Shown here piece by piece: positions 10,901 through 19,423 of a stretch of DNA of 20,350 nucleotides. The number at the start of each line of letters is the position of its first letter. Within the stretch, counting starts at the first letter, position 1. The notes beneath the pieces were generated by a model, which did not search any database, was not told the origin of the DNA, and saw only the letters and a program-made list of their open reading frames with translations. The DNA is from Acanthaster planci (lineage: Eukaryota > Echinodermata > Asteroidea > Valvatida > Acanthasteridae): NCBI RefSeq assembly GCF_001949145.1, contig NW_019091577.1, forward strand, positions 35,999 to 56,348. Direction: 5' to 3'. The position numbers were made by a program, and so were the translations under genes.

Positions 10901-13783
10901 ATCGAACAGAACATCCGGCACGGTCTTCTTATTAAACTTGGCCACTCTCCTGATAACTGCGTCAGCTTCCTCCAGCTTGCCCTTGGACACCAGCCAACTG
11001 ATAGATTCTTGCACGAATCTACACGCATATAAAGAGATAGTTTAACTTAGATATAAAAAGTACATGAGGTCCTTAAAGTGTGAAGGGCAGGGGGTGGATT
11101 CCAGACTTGGCCAATTAATTCCATAACAAGGCGGTGAACAGTTTCGCCACAAAGTCGGTATACTTACGGCAACGGCAACAACACTGGAATCGTCGCGAGG
11201 GACATAATCAGACAAAGAGGGCGCCACTCTCTGACGAACATGGCCGCTGTTGCCAGGAAGAAATACCCAACGGCGTAGGTTATGCCAAACAGCATGGTTA
11301 CAGCTGTGCGCCGAGACTTGGGAACGTTTTCAATCGCTGACAAAAAGAGGCATGGTAAATTTCATATGGCAAAGAAAGGTTTCAATGAAATGATGTGAGT
11401 TTGGGGGCCATGGCGCCCTATCAAGAATCCTTGAAATGTCGGACCTGACGACCTTGCCAGATTGCAGCGGTTAAATTGGCAACGTAATGTTGCCAAACTG
11501 AATAAGATATTGAAAGGAAAGGGTGAAATTAATGACTGCTCTTACCCAAGACAAAACAGGAAAGCCAGGCGCCATATTCACCAAATCCAGACAGAAAACG
11601 GCACGCCATATACATATAGATATTGACCGAAAAGGTAGTGACTATGAAACCGACCACCCAGAGTAGCAAGGAGACCGATAGAGCTGTCTTGCGACCAATC
11701 CTAAATTGAAAAACGACGAAGCAGGGATTACATGAAAGCAGCGCATATTGTATTTCATAGATATCCTTTTATGTGCGTGATGTAAACTTGGATTAAAGGC
11801 GAGATTTAAAGACGTGTAAATCTTGCAAGATATTCACTGAGAACACATTTGTTGTCATTATGCTTCTAACAGCGTCGTTTGCCATCGGTCCAAACCAATT
11901 ATGGCAGTGGTCGTAATAATGGCAATGGTGTTAGATCTGGTAATGTTATCATGGTAATGGTAGTTGTGGTGATGATCATGAAAATGGCAGTAGGCCTAAT
12001 GTTTATGGTAATACATAAATAGCGATGGAAGGCACTGGTTTTGGCACGGTGATGATATAGTGGTGGTAATGGGAGTGTTTAGGCCAGTAAGGTCTCCTTA
12101 CCAGTCTGAGAGTGTTCCTACAATGACAGAGGACACCAGAAAGCCCACGAAGTAGATCGACTGACTGAAGCTGGGTAAATCTTTGTCCTCGCACACAAGG
12201 TCAAACTGTAATGAAATATAATAGCTAGGAAAGCATATTTGTGAAGGCCTAGCTTTAGTACTCCCCCCCCCATCCATAGTTTCTCTGCAGTGGCTGCTTA
12301 CACAGAAGAAAGTTGACAGCGCGTTGCCAGCGAACAAAAGTTTATTTTGTTTTCTGGAGTACATTATGATTGCAATCGCTTTCAGTTTTTCTGGGATAAG
12401 TTTACAAATTACAAAAATAGCAAAACGATTGTATGTAGGCCCATACTACTTACGGAGGGAATTCACTTCCATGTTAGCTGGTTCCTTGTCATTTCAAAGG
12501 AACAGTTACACGTGTTGCAAGGGGTCGACGAAAATCTTTGTTCGTAAAATATACACATTAATACAGCTCCATGCAACGACGCACACCTGTTCTGCATTAA
12601 TCATGACTACGCTATAGGTTTTACCGCCCAATTACCGCGTAAGCATAGCATCTGAATTTGTACATGCAACAGATTGACAATCTAAATCCCCACGGTTTCC
12701 TCGTATGTATTGTTCATGTACAGTCCATGTCAAATTTGCAGACAATATGCAGACGAAAGTAAAAATTGGAAAGGAATTCTCTCACTGGTTGCCCGGCTCG
12801 AAATTGTATGACGAGTATTCACCGTGAAATTGAATGAACGTAGTTCTGAATGGAATGCGTGAAGTGCCGTACACTATTCGGTGTCGGACAAGAACAATTG
12901 AAAGCTCAAAGTTTGAAAACGAAGCATGAGATCAACGAGCTGAGAAGAATCGTTCGAGGACGAATGCAAGTTATCAAATTGACGGTTGTTGTTACATAGG
13001 CTAGGTAATCCAATTGTCGTTCCGATAAACAAACAGTAAATTAACAAATATTCCAACCTATAGTCCCTTGGGGAGACGGAGAATCATTTTATATTTTAAA
13101 TACCAGGAATTAAGGTATGATTCGGTGTCAGATAAGAAAAAAGTAAAAGCTCATAGTTTGAAAACGAAGCATGACATCACCGAGCTGAGAAGAATCGTTC
13201 GAGGACGAATTAAATCGGCCAGAAAATCCAATTTTTGTTCCCATAAACAAATAGTAAACAGACCCATAAACAAATAGTAAACAGACCAACCCCCCCCCCC
13301 GGGGAGGGGACAGAGAATCGTTTTACATTTTAGTTACCAGGTATTAAAAGTGGAATGTTAGCATACCTCTGAGTTTACTGTTGTCTTGTACTGCGACGTG
13401 TCGTATACCCATCCACTATTACAGGGCACGGCAGAGTAAGTGAAATTGTCGACGTCAGCGAGTGGGGCGTAAGGATCAAATACGTACCCCTCCAGCAAGT
13501 CCCACTGCTTGCAGTTGGAGTAGGGATATATACTTGACTCGTCCTCGGAAGGAGGAAGGAATATGGCCTTCTTGAGCTCGGTGCAGTTGTCTTGGAACCC
13601 CGGCCACCCAGAGCAGTTCTCGCGGGGTAAGACTGAGCACCAGTGGTCGGTCCCGGCCGCGAAAAACACATGGCTGAAAGTCACCCAACAGCCCATGCAG
13701 CTTAGAATGGACGCGTACACGATCAACAAGATTTGATACCGGCCAAAATTGCCGAGCAGGGCAGCGATTTCTTCGAGCTTCAT
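7824..13783 (-). CDS. SLC22-like: SLC22-family organic ion transporter (ten exons, complete)
   Basis: Complement of join 7824-7968, 8172-8372, 8788-8896, 10224-10432, 10581-10672, 10877-11018, 11168-11336, 11546-11700, 12102-12205, 13367-13783; 580 residues, usual length for the family. All nine introns are GT-AG and every split codon joins in frame. It is a plasma-membrane 12-span MFS carrier. The N-terminus has NFGRYQ before span 1, then a large extracellular loop (about 44-150) with six cysteines and sequons N56, N66, N113. Further marks are the MFS motif GTLSDWIGRK (169-178), VPKSRR (230-235), VEIPA and ERFGRK in exon 7, YLYSGELFPTPIR in exon 8, and LPETKG (513-518). R478 sits where OCT cation carriers have Asp; anion and carnitine members have Arg, so organic anions or zwitterions are plausible substrates. 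The ATG at 13783 is chosen because it matches the family N-terminus; no ATG lies just upstream in frame. The exact paralogue cannot be assigned. Confidence 0.95.
8172..8372 (-). CDS. SLC22-like exon 9
   Basis: Residues 466-533: spans 11-12 with SSRIGGIISP containing R478, then FFLPETKGRKLPQTLEEAE. The acceptor is TTCCAAG|GG and the donor GGAAA|GTGAGT, phase 2. Confidence 0.93.
8788..8896 (-). CDS. SLC22-like exon 8
   Basis: 109 bp, residues 430-466: span 10 with SMIGKFCIS and the near-invariant YLYSGELFPTPIR. The acceptor is CCATCAG|CC and the donor AG|GTAGGT, splitting Arg466. Confidence 0.93.
9200..10089. mobile_element. Harbinger-like non-autonomous transposon (MITE) in SLC22 intron 7
   Basis: Terminal inverted repeats of about 38 bp begin GGCCCGCTTCAAACGTC on the left and GGCCTGCTTCAAACGTC on the right (reverse complement), continuing to TTCTGCCGTGTCT. 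They are flanked by TAA at 9197-9199 and 10090-10092. A 3-bp TWA duplication is typical of PIF/Harbinger. The left end also folds on itself (9203-9285), and a further partial left end occurs at about 9346-9376. TCGACG-TTGAAGCAACTGCCGA-type blocks repeat at 9271 and 9994, so the element looks composite. No transposase ORF is present. Confidence 0.75.
10224..10432 (-). CDS. SLC22-like exon 7
   Basis: Residues 360-430: spans 7-9 with NSLVYYGLS, AVEIPA and ERFGRK, all typical of SLC22. The acceptor is TTCCAG|GTT and the donor ATTC|GTAAGA, phase 1. The following intron holds the 890-bp transposon. Confidence 0.93.
10581..10672 (-). CDS. SLC22-like exon 6
   Basis: Residues 330-360: the rest of the cytoplasmic loop with PSLIDLYRTSNM, matching the family's L-x-D-L-x-R-T-x-N segment, up to split Trp360. 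The acceptor is GAATGCAG|GAA and the donor CTG|GTAGGT. Confidence 0.9.
10877..11018 (-). CDS. SLC22-like exon 5
   Basis: Residues 282-329, the large cytoplasmic loop. It begins FVQESISWLVSKGKLEEA, where the family has PESPRWL; the usual Pro-Glu-Ser-Pro is replaced by Val-Gln-Glu-Ser. The donor is ATG|GTAAGT, phase 0. Confidence 0.92.
11168..11336 (-). CDS. SLC22-like exon 4
   Basis: 169 bp, residues 226-282: AIENVPKSRR, equivalent to the VExVGxKYRR loop of the family, then spans 5-6. The acceptor is TTGTCAG|CG and the donor CC|GTAAGT, phase 2. Confidence 0.93.
11546..11700 (-). CDS. SLC22-like exon 3
   Basis: 155 bp, residues 174-226: the IGRK end of the MFS motif and spans 3-4 with CRFLSGFGEYG. 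The acceptor is ATTTAG|GATT and the donor TTGG|GTAAGA, phase 1. Confidence 0.93.
11895..12075 (+). repeat. Degenerate TGGTAA-type simple repeat in intron 2
   Basis: Many imperfect copies of ATGGTAATGG and related words (for example at about 11952-11962) form a low-complexity tract between SLC22 exons 2 and 3. It reads as a decayed minisatellite. Confidence 0.5.
12102..12205 (-). CDS. SLC22-like exon 2
   Basis: 104 bp, residues 140-174: the end of the loop (FDLVCED), span 2, and the start of the MFS motif GTLSDW. The acceptor is TTACAG|TTT and the donor TG|GTAAGG, splitting Trp174. Confidence 0.93.
12876..13357 (+). repeat. 244-bp tandem duplication in SLC22 intron 1
   Basis: Two units start with ATTCGGTGTC at 12876 and 13120. 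They share long blocks such as GTTTGAAAACGAAGCATGA and CGAGCTGAGAAGAATCGTTC (20 bp) at matching offsets. The second unit carries extra changes, including a 23-bp duplication and a C11 run (13290-13300). Confidence 0.85.
13240..13285 (+). repeat. Two perfect 23-bp tandem copies
   Basis: A unit containing CCCATAAACAAATAGTAAAC is repeated exactly, back to back, inside the second unit of the 244-bp duplication. Exact identity suggests a recent slippage event. Confidence 0.9.
13367..13783 (-). CDS. SLC22-like exon 1
   Basis: Residues 1-139: cytoplasmic N-terminus, span 1 (about 18-43) and most of the large extracellular loop with C49, C57, C67, C91, C121. It ends CNSGWVYDTS plus nine residues at donor GAG|GTATGC, phase 0. 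Confidence 0.92.
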
Positions 13784-14064
13784 ATTTTGTTGGGTCTTCA
13801 GCAACCAAAAGTCAATCAGTCGGCCTAACGGTTAACGTTTTGCCTCGACACTCTCTGAGCTCCACAAACGCACCAACTGCCCCTTTTTCCAGAATGCACG
13901 GGACTAACCGCATGCACTGTGTCATATCTTCTTGCCAGACTGGCCTTTTCTCTTCAGCCTTGATCTTGTCATATTAGTACAGTCGACCCCTGATGACAAG
14001 AGGCAGTGCTGGGATCACCAGTGATAACCTGGTGACATGTGTTGTATCCGTGCCTTGTGCTGTG

Positions 14065-14105
14065 TTACATGTACATGTAAATGTACATGTACTGTACATG
14101 TACGT
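14065..14105. repeat. ACATGTAC palindromic simple repeat
   Basis: Repeated GTACATGTA words, self-complementary and able to form cruciforms. Low-complexity sequence upstream of the SLC22-like start. Confidence 0.7.
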
Positions 14106-14384
14106 GCACACATAGACATGCACAAGACCGACTGTAACCCAACACCCTGACGAATTTGAGCTCTTAACGGTAATGACAGTACCATCTACTCAAAGCCTGG
14201 GTTCTTGGCGTGCCCTGTGATCGGCAAGGGAACCCTGCAATGGCGGACCGTTGTCATGGGCATGTGGGTGGAAGTGGAAGTGTTCGATCACCCAGTTTAT
14301 ACTTACAAATATGTACTTTGGTACTTGGCAGTTGTCCTCTTGAAAGTCTTGGAAGTCTCACTAAGACTAGAGCCTTTGAAGATG

Positions 14385-14815
14385 GCTTAGGCCTAATTTG
14401 AAATTTCCTGTGGGAGGCTGTTCCATTTTTGAACAGTTCTTTGTAGAATGATTTCATAGGCTATAGCATTAGTGGTTGGTTTTGGCTACAATTTCAGAGA
14501 AATTTCCTCTGCGCGATCTAGTTATCTTTTTTTAGCAAACAGGGATCTAGTCTGATGGGTACTTCAGTGTCGATTGTTTTGCACAGATAGGTGAGCTGGT
14601 TTATTACCCGTCTGTCTTCAAGTTTTGCCCAATTAAGATCAGTGTACACATTGTTTACTCTTTCTTGAGTAGTTGTCGCACACAAAGCGTGTAGTATTGC
14701 TGCAGTAGGCCCTACTGCTTCTATGTACTGAGGGCTCCTGGCTATCTCTTCAGCAATGTTGTCATAATCCGATCCCCATTGCTCAGAAAATTTGAGAGCA
14801 ATATGATGCTGCTAA
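14385..14815 (-). pseudogene. LINE (non-LTR retrotransposon) reverse-transcriptase C-terminal remnant
   Basis: On the minus strand, pieces in different frames match the C-terminal ORF2 region of CR1/Jockey-type LINEs in the correct order: YIEAV, then TRFVCDNYSRK, then RVNNVYTDLNWAKLEDRR, then RTVQKWNSLPQEI. Family proteins read roughly RFVTxxYSRxxSVxxML, LxWxxLxxRR and RTxxxWNxLP at these places. Frame changes and an in-frame stop after LLKKDN show it is dead. The exact LINE clade is not assigned. Confidence 0.7.
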
Positions 14816-14978
14816 ACATGATAACTGATACATGTATTTAAATCTCACCGCATTTGTTCGCTCCTACACCGCGCCGGTTTCGTAACCGGTACGCCATATC
14901 GATCGCGCTACCACGAACCCGAACACCGGGCTATTCAAGAAGTATTTCGTGATCGGCCCGCTGCAAATGATTCATTCG

Positions 14979-15014
14979 TTCGCATCCCCTGAGCCCGTCC
15001 CTCAAAATCATCCG
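14979..15014 (+). repeat. Direct repeat R1, left copy
   Basis: TTCGCATCCCCTGAGCCC followed by a C-rich stretch and AAAATCAT. A near-identical copy is at 16033-16072, and the two bracket the possible solo LTR. Confidence 0.8.
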
Positions 15015-15075
15015 CTTTATTTTCCTCAGAAAGCTTGTTCGTGCGTTTAATTGGTTCAAGACGAGTTATTAATAG

Positions 15076-16014
15076 TGTTGCGCACCCGCAAATCTTGGAA
15101 TTCTAGCGCCCCCTAGTTTTACTCGTTCTTGGTCCTTGCATTTCTCAGGGTCTCTTATTCAGCTCAGCTATGCATTATGGACATGTAACAGAGACGCTAA
15201 TTTTGTATTAAGGTATTCATGCTGTACTCTGGCGTGATCGCGTGTTCCTTCACTCCTTTGTCCTTGTGTTTTCTCTGCTCAGTTTTGGCATGTCGAAATT
15301 CCCCTCCATGTAGCTGCGTGGTTGGACGTGGTAAGGTTCCCGAATGCTAATGTTCAGAAACCGCAGACTTTGTAGCTGTCAATCATTCGCCACAGATGAC
15401 CGCGTAAGCACTTTCATGCACCCGGCTCTACACTTTGTACACGTGACTTCTTATTCTGCATTTTACCTTTTTACACACGACACTTAGATTCTTGCACACG
15501 ACTCTAGCAGGAAGTCATGTGACCCTTTGAGATGGAAGATTTTCATTGGTTGAGCTGTTCACCGGCGCTCATATTTTATTAATTCCTAAGACTCTAGAAT
15601 CATATAAACAGAGCAGATTTTCCCTAGATCGTCGGTCAGGTGCAGCGGACCAAACCCTTGTTGCGAGAGCAGAACCTTTCCGGGAGAAGTGAGATAGTAA
15701 CCATTCTTATGGCGAAGAAATGTAACCATATGAATGACCAGCTAGCTCAGCTTGGACCGATGCGAGAGCGGTACGAATTAGCCAGGGGTGCTAGCGAGAG
15801 TCGTAGCGGCCCGTCACCGCTACGTCCGAACCGGTTGCCGGGCGAGACACCCCCAAAGAGAAGTGAGAGCAATAAACCAACCATACAGTTTGACTGTCAC
15901 CCAAACCCCTTGTTTCACGTCCACCCTTTAATAAATTGTTGACCCCAAATATCACATCCCTAGACACTAATAAAGCCCATGCTACCATCGACTTGATATT
16001 TAGGGAACGTAACA
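15076..16014 (+). mobile_element. Possible solo LTR
   Basis: A 939-bp segment starting TGTTGCG and ending CGTAACA, that is TG...CA ends with a near-inverted heptamer. Inside, in LTR-like order, are TATAAA (15603-15608) and AATAAA (15871-15876). No 5-bp target duplication or second LTR was found, and boundaries are tentative. The 100-codon ORF inside (15640-15942) has no recognised homology. Confidence 0.33.
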
Positions 16015-16032
16015 ATATTCATACCGAGAGTA

Positions 16033-16072
16033 TTCGCATCCCCTGAGCCCCTCTCCCCCAAAAAATCATTCG
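16033..16072 (+). repeat. Direct repeat R1, right copy
   Basis: Matches 14979-15014: the same 18-base core, then a C-rich stretch and AAAATCATTCG. It starts 19 bp beyond the proposed LTR end. Confidence 0.8.
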
Positions 16073-16296
16073 GTCAGGACGAAAAATTGACAGATAAACA
16101 TATTGGCTTTTCAACGTCAAGCAGTTAACCATTCTCTCCAGATCGGCGTAAGTTTATCGGATCTTGCTAGCTTTACCCCTCAAGTTTGTGAGAAATAACA
16201 TTGTAATGCTAAGCCTATGAAAGGAGCCTGGTGCACACTCTATGTTACGTTGCTGTGTAATGCCTACCTACATAAAATGTATAGCTGTTTACGCCG

Positions 16297-16360
16297 TTGA
16301 ATTTCCTCATTTCTCTTTTTTTGGCATTGGCTTTCATTTCCATTGAACTATTCATCCCTT
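16297..16360 (+). repeat. Direct repeat R2, copy 1
   Basis: TTGAATTTCCTCAT and TTTCATTTCCATTGAAC recur at 16932 and 16967 with the same internal spacing (offset 635 bp for both blocks), so the intervening bases are also likely part of the repeat. Confidence 0.75.
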
Positions 16361-16496
16361 TGCGAAGCTTAAAGTGCAATATTGTGAGTAATCTAAAGAC
16401 ACGTTGAATTTCGTAAAATACCGTGGTTGACAGAAACTCATTTGACATGCAAATACATGTAACTAATTGAAGTCTTCCGGAAATGACTGAAATTTT

Positions 16497-16604
16497 GATC
16501 TACAACTGCCGTCAAAGATGGTTACTTTGTGTTACCGTTCGTACGACTTATATAACGTACGCACAACTTATGAATCATATTAACATGACGGCGCGTCGTA
16601 GATC
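16497..16604. mobile_element. Small inverted-repeat element (MITE-like)
   Basis: GATCTACAACTGCCGTCA at the left and TGACGGCGCGTCGTAGATC at the right are near reverse complements around a roughly 70-bp centre, which itself contains paired CGTACG words. No clear target duplication was identified. Confidence 0.4.
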
Positions 16605-16931
16605 AGCATGAATGGAACCAGCGTAGAAGTTTATGTGAGCTACGGCCTTAGTCCCCGCTGAGTCAGTCGATCGGTCGCGGAGTGTGAGAATAATTATATC
16701 TGCTTCGATGTTACTCAGATCCGTCTGGTAGAGGTCATTCGCTGACATCAGCATTTCGTTCCTTTCCGGGTTTTTTTTTTTTTCATTTTAAGGACTGGGG
16801 ATTATGGTACGTCTCATGGTACTTTCTTTATTTTTGTGGCAAAGGGATGCAATAATCGACATAATCAAGTGAATGTCCAAGTGACCAGGAAGTAATATCC
16901 CTCGTCTATCTAAACCAGCTGCTTTATGGGC

Positions 16932-16995
16932 TTGAATTTCCTCATGCTGTTTTATTTTATTCGAGGTTTCATTTCCATTGAACCGTTCACCATCC
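16932..16995 (+). repeat. Direct repeat R2, copy 2
   Basis: Second copy of the 16297-16360 sequence, about 350 bp upstream of the IgR-B start. It marks a local duplication or two insertions of one element. Confidence 0.75.
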
Positions 16996-17110
16996 AAACA
17001 AAACTTAGGCCTACGCAAGATTATTTTCTGAGTCAACAACCCGAAACACACGCTACATTTCTCTAGAGACCGCGAGTTTAAGCGCAACAAGTACAAAACA
17101 GAGAGTTTGG

Positions 17111-17120
17111 GGGGAACCCC
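17111..17120 (+). promoter_or_regulatory. kappaB-like palindrome GGGGAACCCC
   Basis: Fits the kappaB pattern GGGRNWYYCC, about 230 bp upstream of the IgR-B ATG, inside a G/C-rich tract. It could be chance in low-complexity sequence. Confidence 0.25.
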
Positions 17121-18476
17121 CGGGGCCCCCAGTGTTGACCCATACTACTATCTTGACAAGTGTGCATAAGTCCTGTCCCGAGTGATGTTCATGCATGCAG
17201 GTTCGAACCTGTTGACAATAAATTCAGGTTCGGAGCTGGTTTGGCATGCAGTACACTGTTAGGCGACTGCAATTTAACGTGAGTGGCTGTCTTTCTACAT
17301 TCACGTTCAAGGTATTCAACATGTAGCGATCCATGGCAAAGGACAAAAATGGCGAGAGTAGCATTTCTCTTTATAGCACTGCTTTTCTTGCTTCGTGTGA
17401 CCGTGACCACATCACTGACAATCACAGCGATATCTGATGCAGTGACCGTACGGAGGGGGGGGGGCAGTTGCAGATGTCTTGTGAAATAGATCTAGACGAG
17501 GACGGTGATATCCACATTTCCATCACGGCGGCACGGTGGGAACGTGGGTCAAATACACCTCTCTATGAAATGTCTGTTACATCACATTGTGTTGCTGTTA
17601 TGAGGTGTAATGCTACAACAGCGGATAAATGTGGCACGGTGAAGTATGTTGTCAATGACATGAACAGTGGAAAAGTGATTCTTACTCTTCAAAGTACCAT
17701 GTTGGAAGACAACACAACTTTCCGTTGTGCCGTTCTCTTAATAACAAACAAAAGTCTGCACCATTATCTCCCAGACATAACTTACCCACAGTGCAAAATA
17801 TCGCAACACCTGTCTGGGTTCATACCGTCTGTTTTACTTTGTTCACCTGAGATAACTCGACCAGTGGTCTCTTTGTAGTGGACAGCTTTTGTAGGTTCAT
17901 CCGAGGTGTCAGTGTCAAACGCTACATTTATCGTCAGGAATCAAGTAAAAAAAACACTTTGGATATGCATTCATTGGATACTACGTACAATAACTCCATA
18001 TTCACCTGCTACATGAACAGTGTGGCTTATCCTGGCGTCACTACAAATTGTTCCATTGGATCAATTTTGATCTTCCCTAATCCAACACTTAAAATCATGG
18101 GTACATCCCAGGCTCTTAGAACCACTCCAACATCCCTTAAATTTCCCCCATCTCACCGAGAACACTCCACCTCAACAGGGCTCTTCTGATTCTCACACTT
18201 CACCATATCTAACAGACCCCACTGAATAACGTTAATCTGATGACAAACAGCCCATCTGATCAAACGACATCTTCCATATTTATCCTAACAGCTGTTGTCA
18301 CCGAATCAGTTCCTTATCCTCCCAACTGTACAGTTTGTGTCGTAATATGCAGGGACAAGTGTGTTGGTACTATTGTTATCCTCCTTGTCATCATAGCATA
18401 CTTTGTTGTATCCAGGAGGAAGTTGCAGATGATTCTCAAAGAGAATCAGCGATCTTTACATGGTCAAGATCGATGA

Positions 18477-18835
18477 TAATGAGATTTGCATATTCATGAG
18501 CAAAACTATGATGTCATTCAAGGCACCGAGCCTCAATGTCGCACTAATTTGTGCTCAGAAAATTTCTCGATTTTTTAAACACTGCTATCGTAGATTTCAT
18601 TTCCTGTGGCAATTTATTGTTAAGTAAATGGCAATAAGCAAGCAAGCAACTTTTTTTCACAGAAATGTTTAAAGATACCAAATTTGTAGTTCACAATTTG
18701 AACTTGAAAACATGCTAAGTGAACCATGTCTTCCTTGAGTTACATCAAGGAAAAGTGCTCTCACATGTCCAGAAATGCTTGGTCAATTTTGAATGTTTAT
18801 AAAGTGCACTTTTTAGTTCACGTTACTAAAAGAAA
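18477..18835 (+). mobile_element. Insertion splitting the IgR-B tail exon
   Basis: IgR-A has no counterpart between its membrane-proximal basic segment and its tyrosine-motif tail. In IgR-B about 350 bp of AT-rich noncoding sequence separates them. It begins with a copy of the dispersed ATATTCATGAGC repeat. Boundaries and element type are uncertain; no terminal inverted repeat was seen. Confidence 0.45.
18484..18547 (+). repeat. Dispersed repeat, copy 2 (ATATTCATGAGC family)
   Basis: Aligns with the minus strand of 5492-5552. Here the reverse strand reads CTCATGAATATGCAAAT (18484-18500), a heptamer plus exact octamer arranged as in vertebrate Ig heavy-chain V promoters. Its being part of a repeat makes a specific promoter role unlikely. 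Confidence 0.65.
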
Positions 18836-18841
18836 ATGTCA

Positions 18842-19145
18842 AACAGGCTTCATACATTAAAGAAGAGTACAGAGATACACAAAAAGGATTCCAAAAAAAT
18901 TCATTCCGTGGATCCTTTAAAAACATCGTATGCAGTGCTTCCACCAGAGAATACCGAGGTTACACCGCTCAGTTAGCGGCGCCAGTCACCCCCAGAGTAC
19001 GCCGTGCTCGGCCCAGACAATCTGCCACTGAAGATTGCAGATGATGGATACTCGTACGCCGCCGTGCAGAAGAGAGAAGACAGAGCTTCGCTGGATGGAA
19101 ACGAAAAGGTCGAACAAAATTGGCTAGGTGAAAGACCATCCGATG
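18842..19145 (+). pseudogene. IgR-B cytoplasmic-tail segment
   Basis: One frame reads KTSYAVLPPE, a TAG stop (18974-18976), then SPPEYAVLGPD and DDGYSYAAVQK, ending at donor GATG|GTAAAG in phase 1. It aligns to IgR-A residues about 380-444 (VYAYASIAPD, SPPDVF, EGYAYASV). An alternative acceptor TTAG|CGG at 18975-18976 would start an exon just after the stop and keep the rest open, though its pyrimidine tract is weak. Confidence 0.6.
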
Positions 19146-19423
19146 GTAAAGGTTTGTTGACGGTTTCGTTTCATTTTGTGCTTGTAAAACATATAAACAC
19201 GCAACATATTTCAGATTGGCAGGGAAAGCTGAAGCATCGACGAACGGTGAGGAAGTCTTCCGTGAATGCTTAATTAAAAGAGCGGTATGAATATTCAGTA
19301 TTGAACCACCGTAAAACTGCCCACCTTTATTTGCTTCTTTCAACAAAGGCAGTTGCTCGTATTTAGTCATATCATAGCATTACTCATCGCTTGTTTATTT
19401 ATTTCCCTTTAATTTTCTCATAG

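Larger units (their letters stand above)
13784..17348. other. Divergent spacer between SLC22-like gene and IgR-B
   Basis: The two genes point away from each other here. The region is mainly repeats: an ACATGTAC-rich tract (about 14065-14105), a LINE remnant, a 36-40-bp direct repeat (14979 and 16033), a possible solo LTR, a small inverted repeat (16497-16604) and a 64-bp direct repeat (16297 and 16932). No host gene is recognised. Confidence 0.55.

Noticed and set aside
13068-13277. 69-codon ORF over the tandem duplication, with ELRRIVRGR readable in both units
   Set aside because: In the best-matched stretch all four differences between the units change the amino acid, and unit 1 has stops in the surrounding frame, so no coding constraint is shown.
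13784-13804. Extending the SLC22-like start to a TTG at 13804
   Set aside because: Eukaryotic genes rarely start at TTG; the ATG at 13783 gives the expected family N-terminus.
14873-14945. tRNA-like stretch on the minus strand (A-box-like TGGTAGCGC and a CCGGTT/AACCGG stem)
   Set aside because: No B box at the right distance, the anticodon arm does not fold with a 7-base loop, and the acceptor arms do not pair.
15640-15942. 100-codon ORF as a gene
   Set aside because: No recognisable domain; it lies within the possible LTR, after a TATA box and spanning the AATAAA.
16650-16675. AP-1/MARE-like GCTGAGTCAG upstream of IgR-B
   Set aside because: One short imperfect site, expected by chance; no supporting cluster.
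17199-17215. B-box-like palindrome CAGGTTCGAACCTG upstream of IgR-B
   Set aside because: No matching A box upstream and no cloverleaf can be drawn; probably chance or an old SINE scrap.
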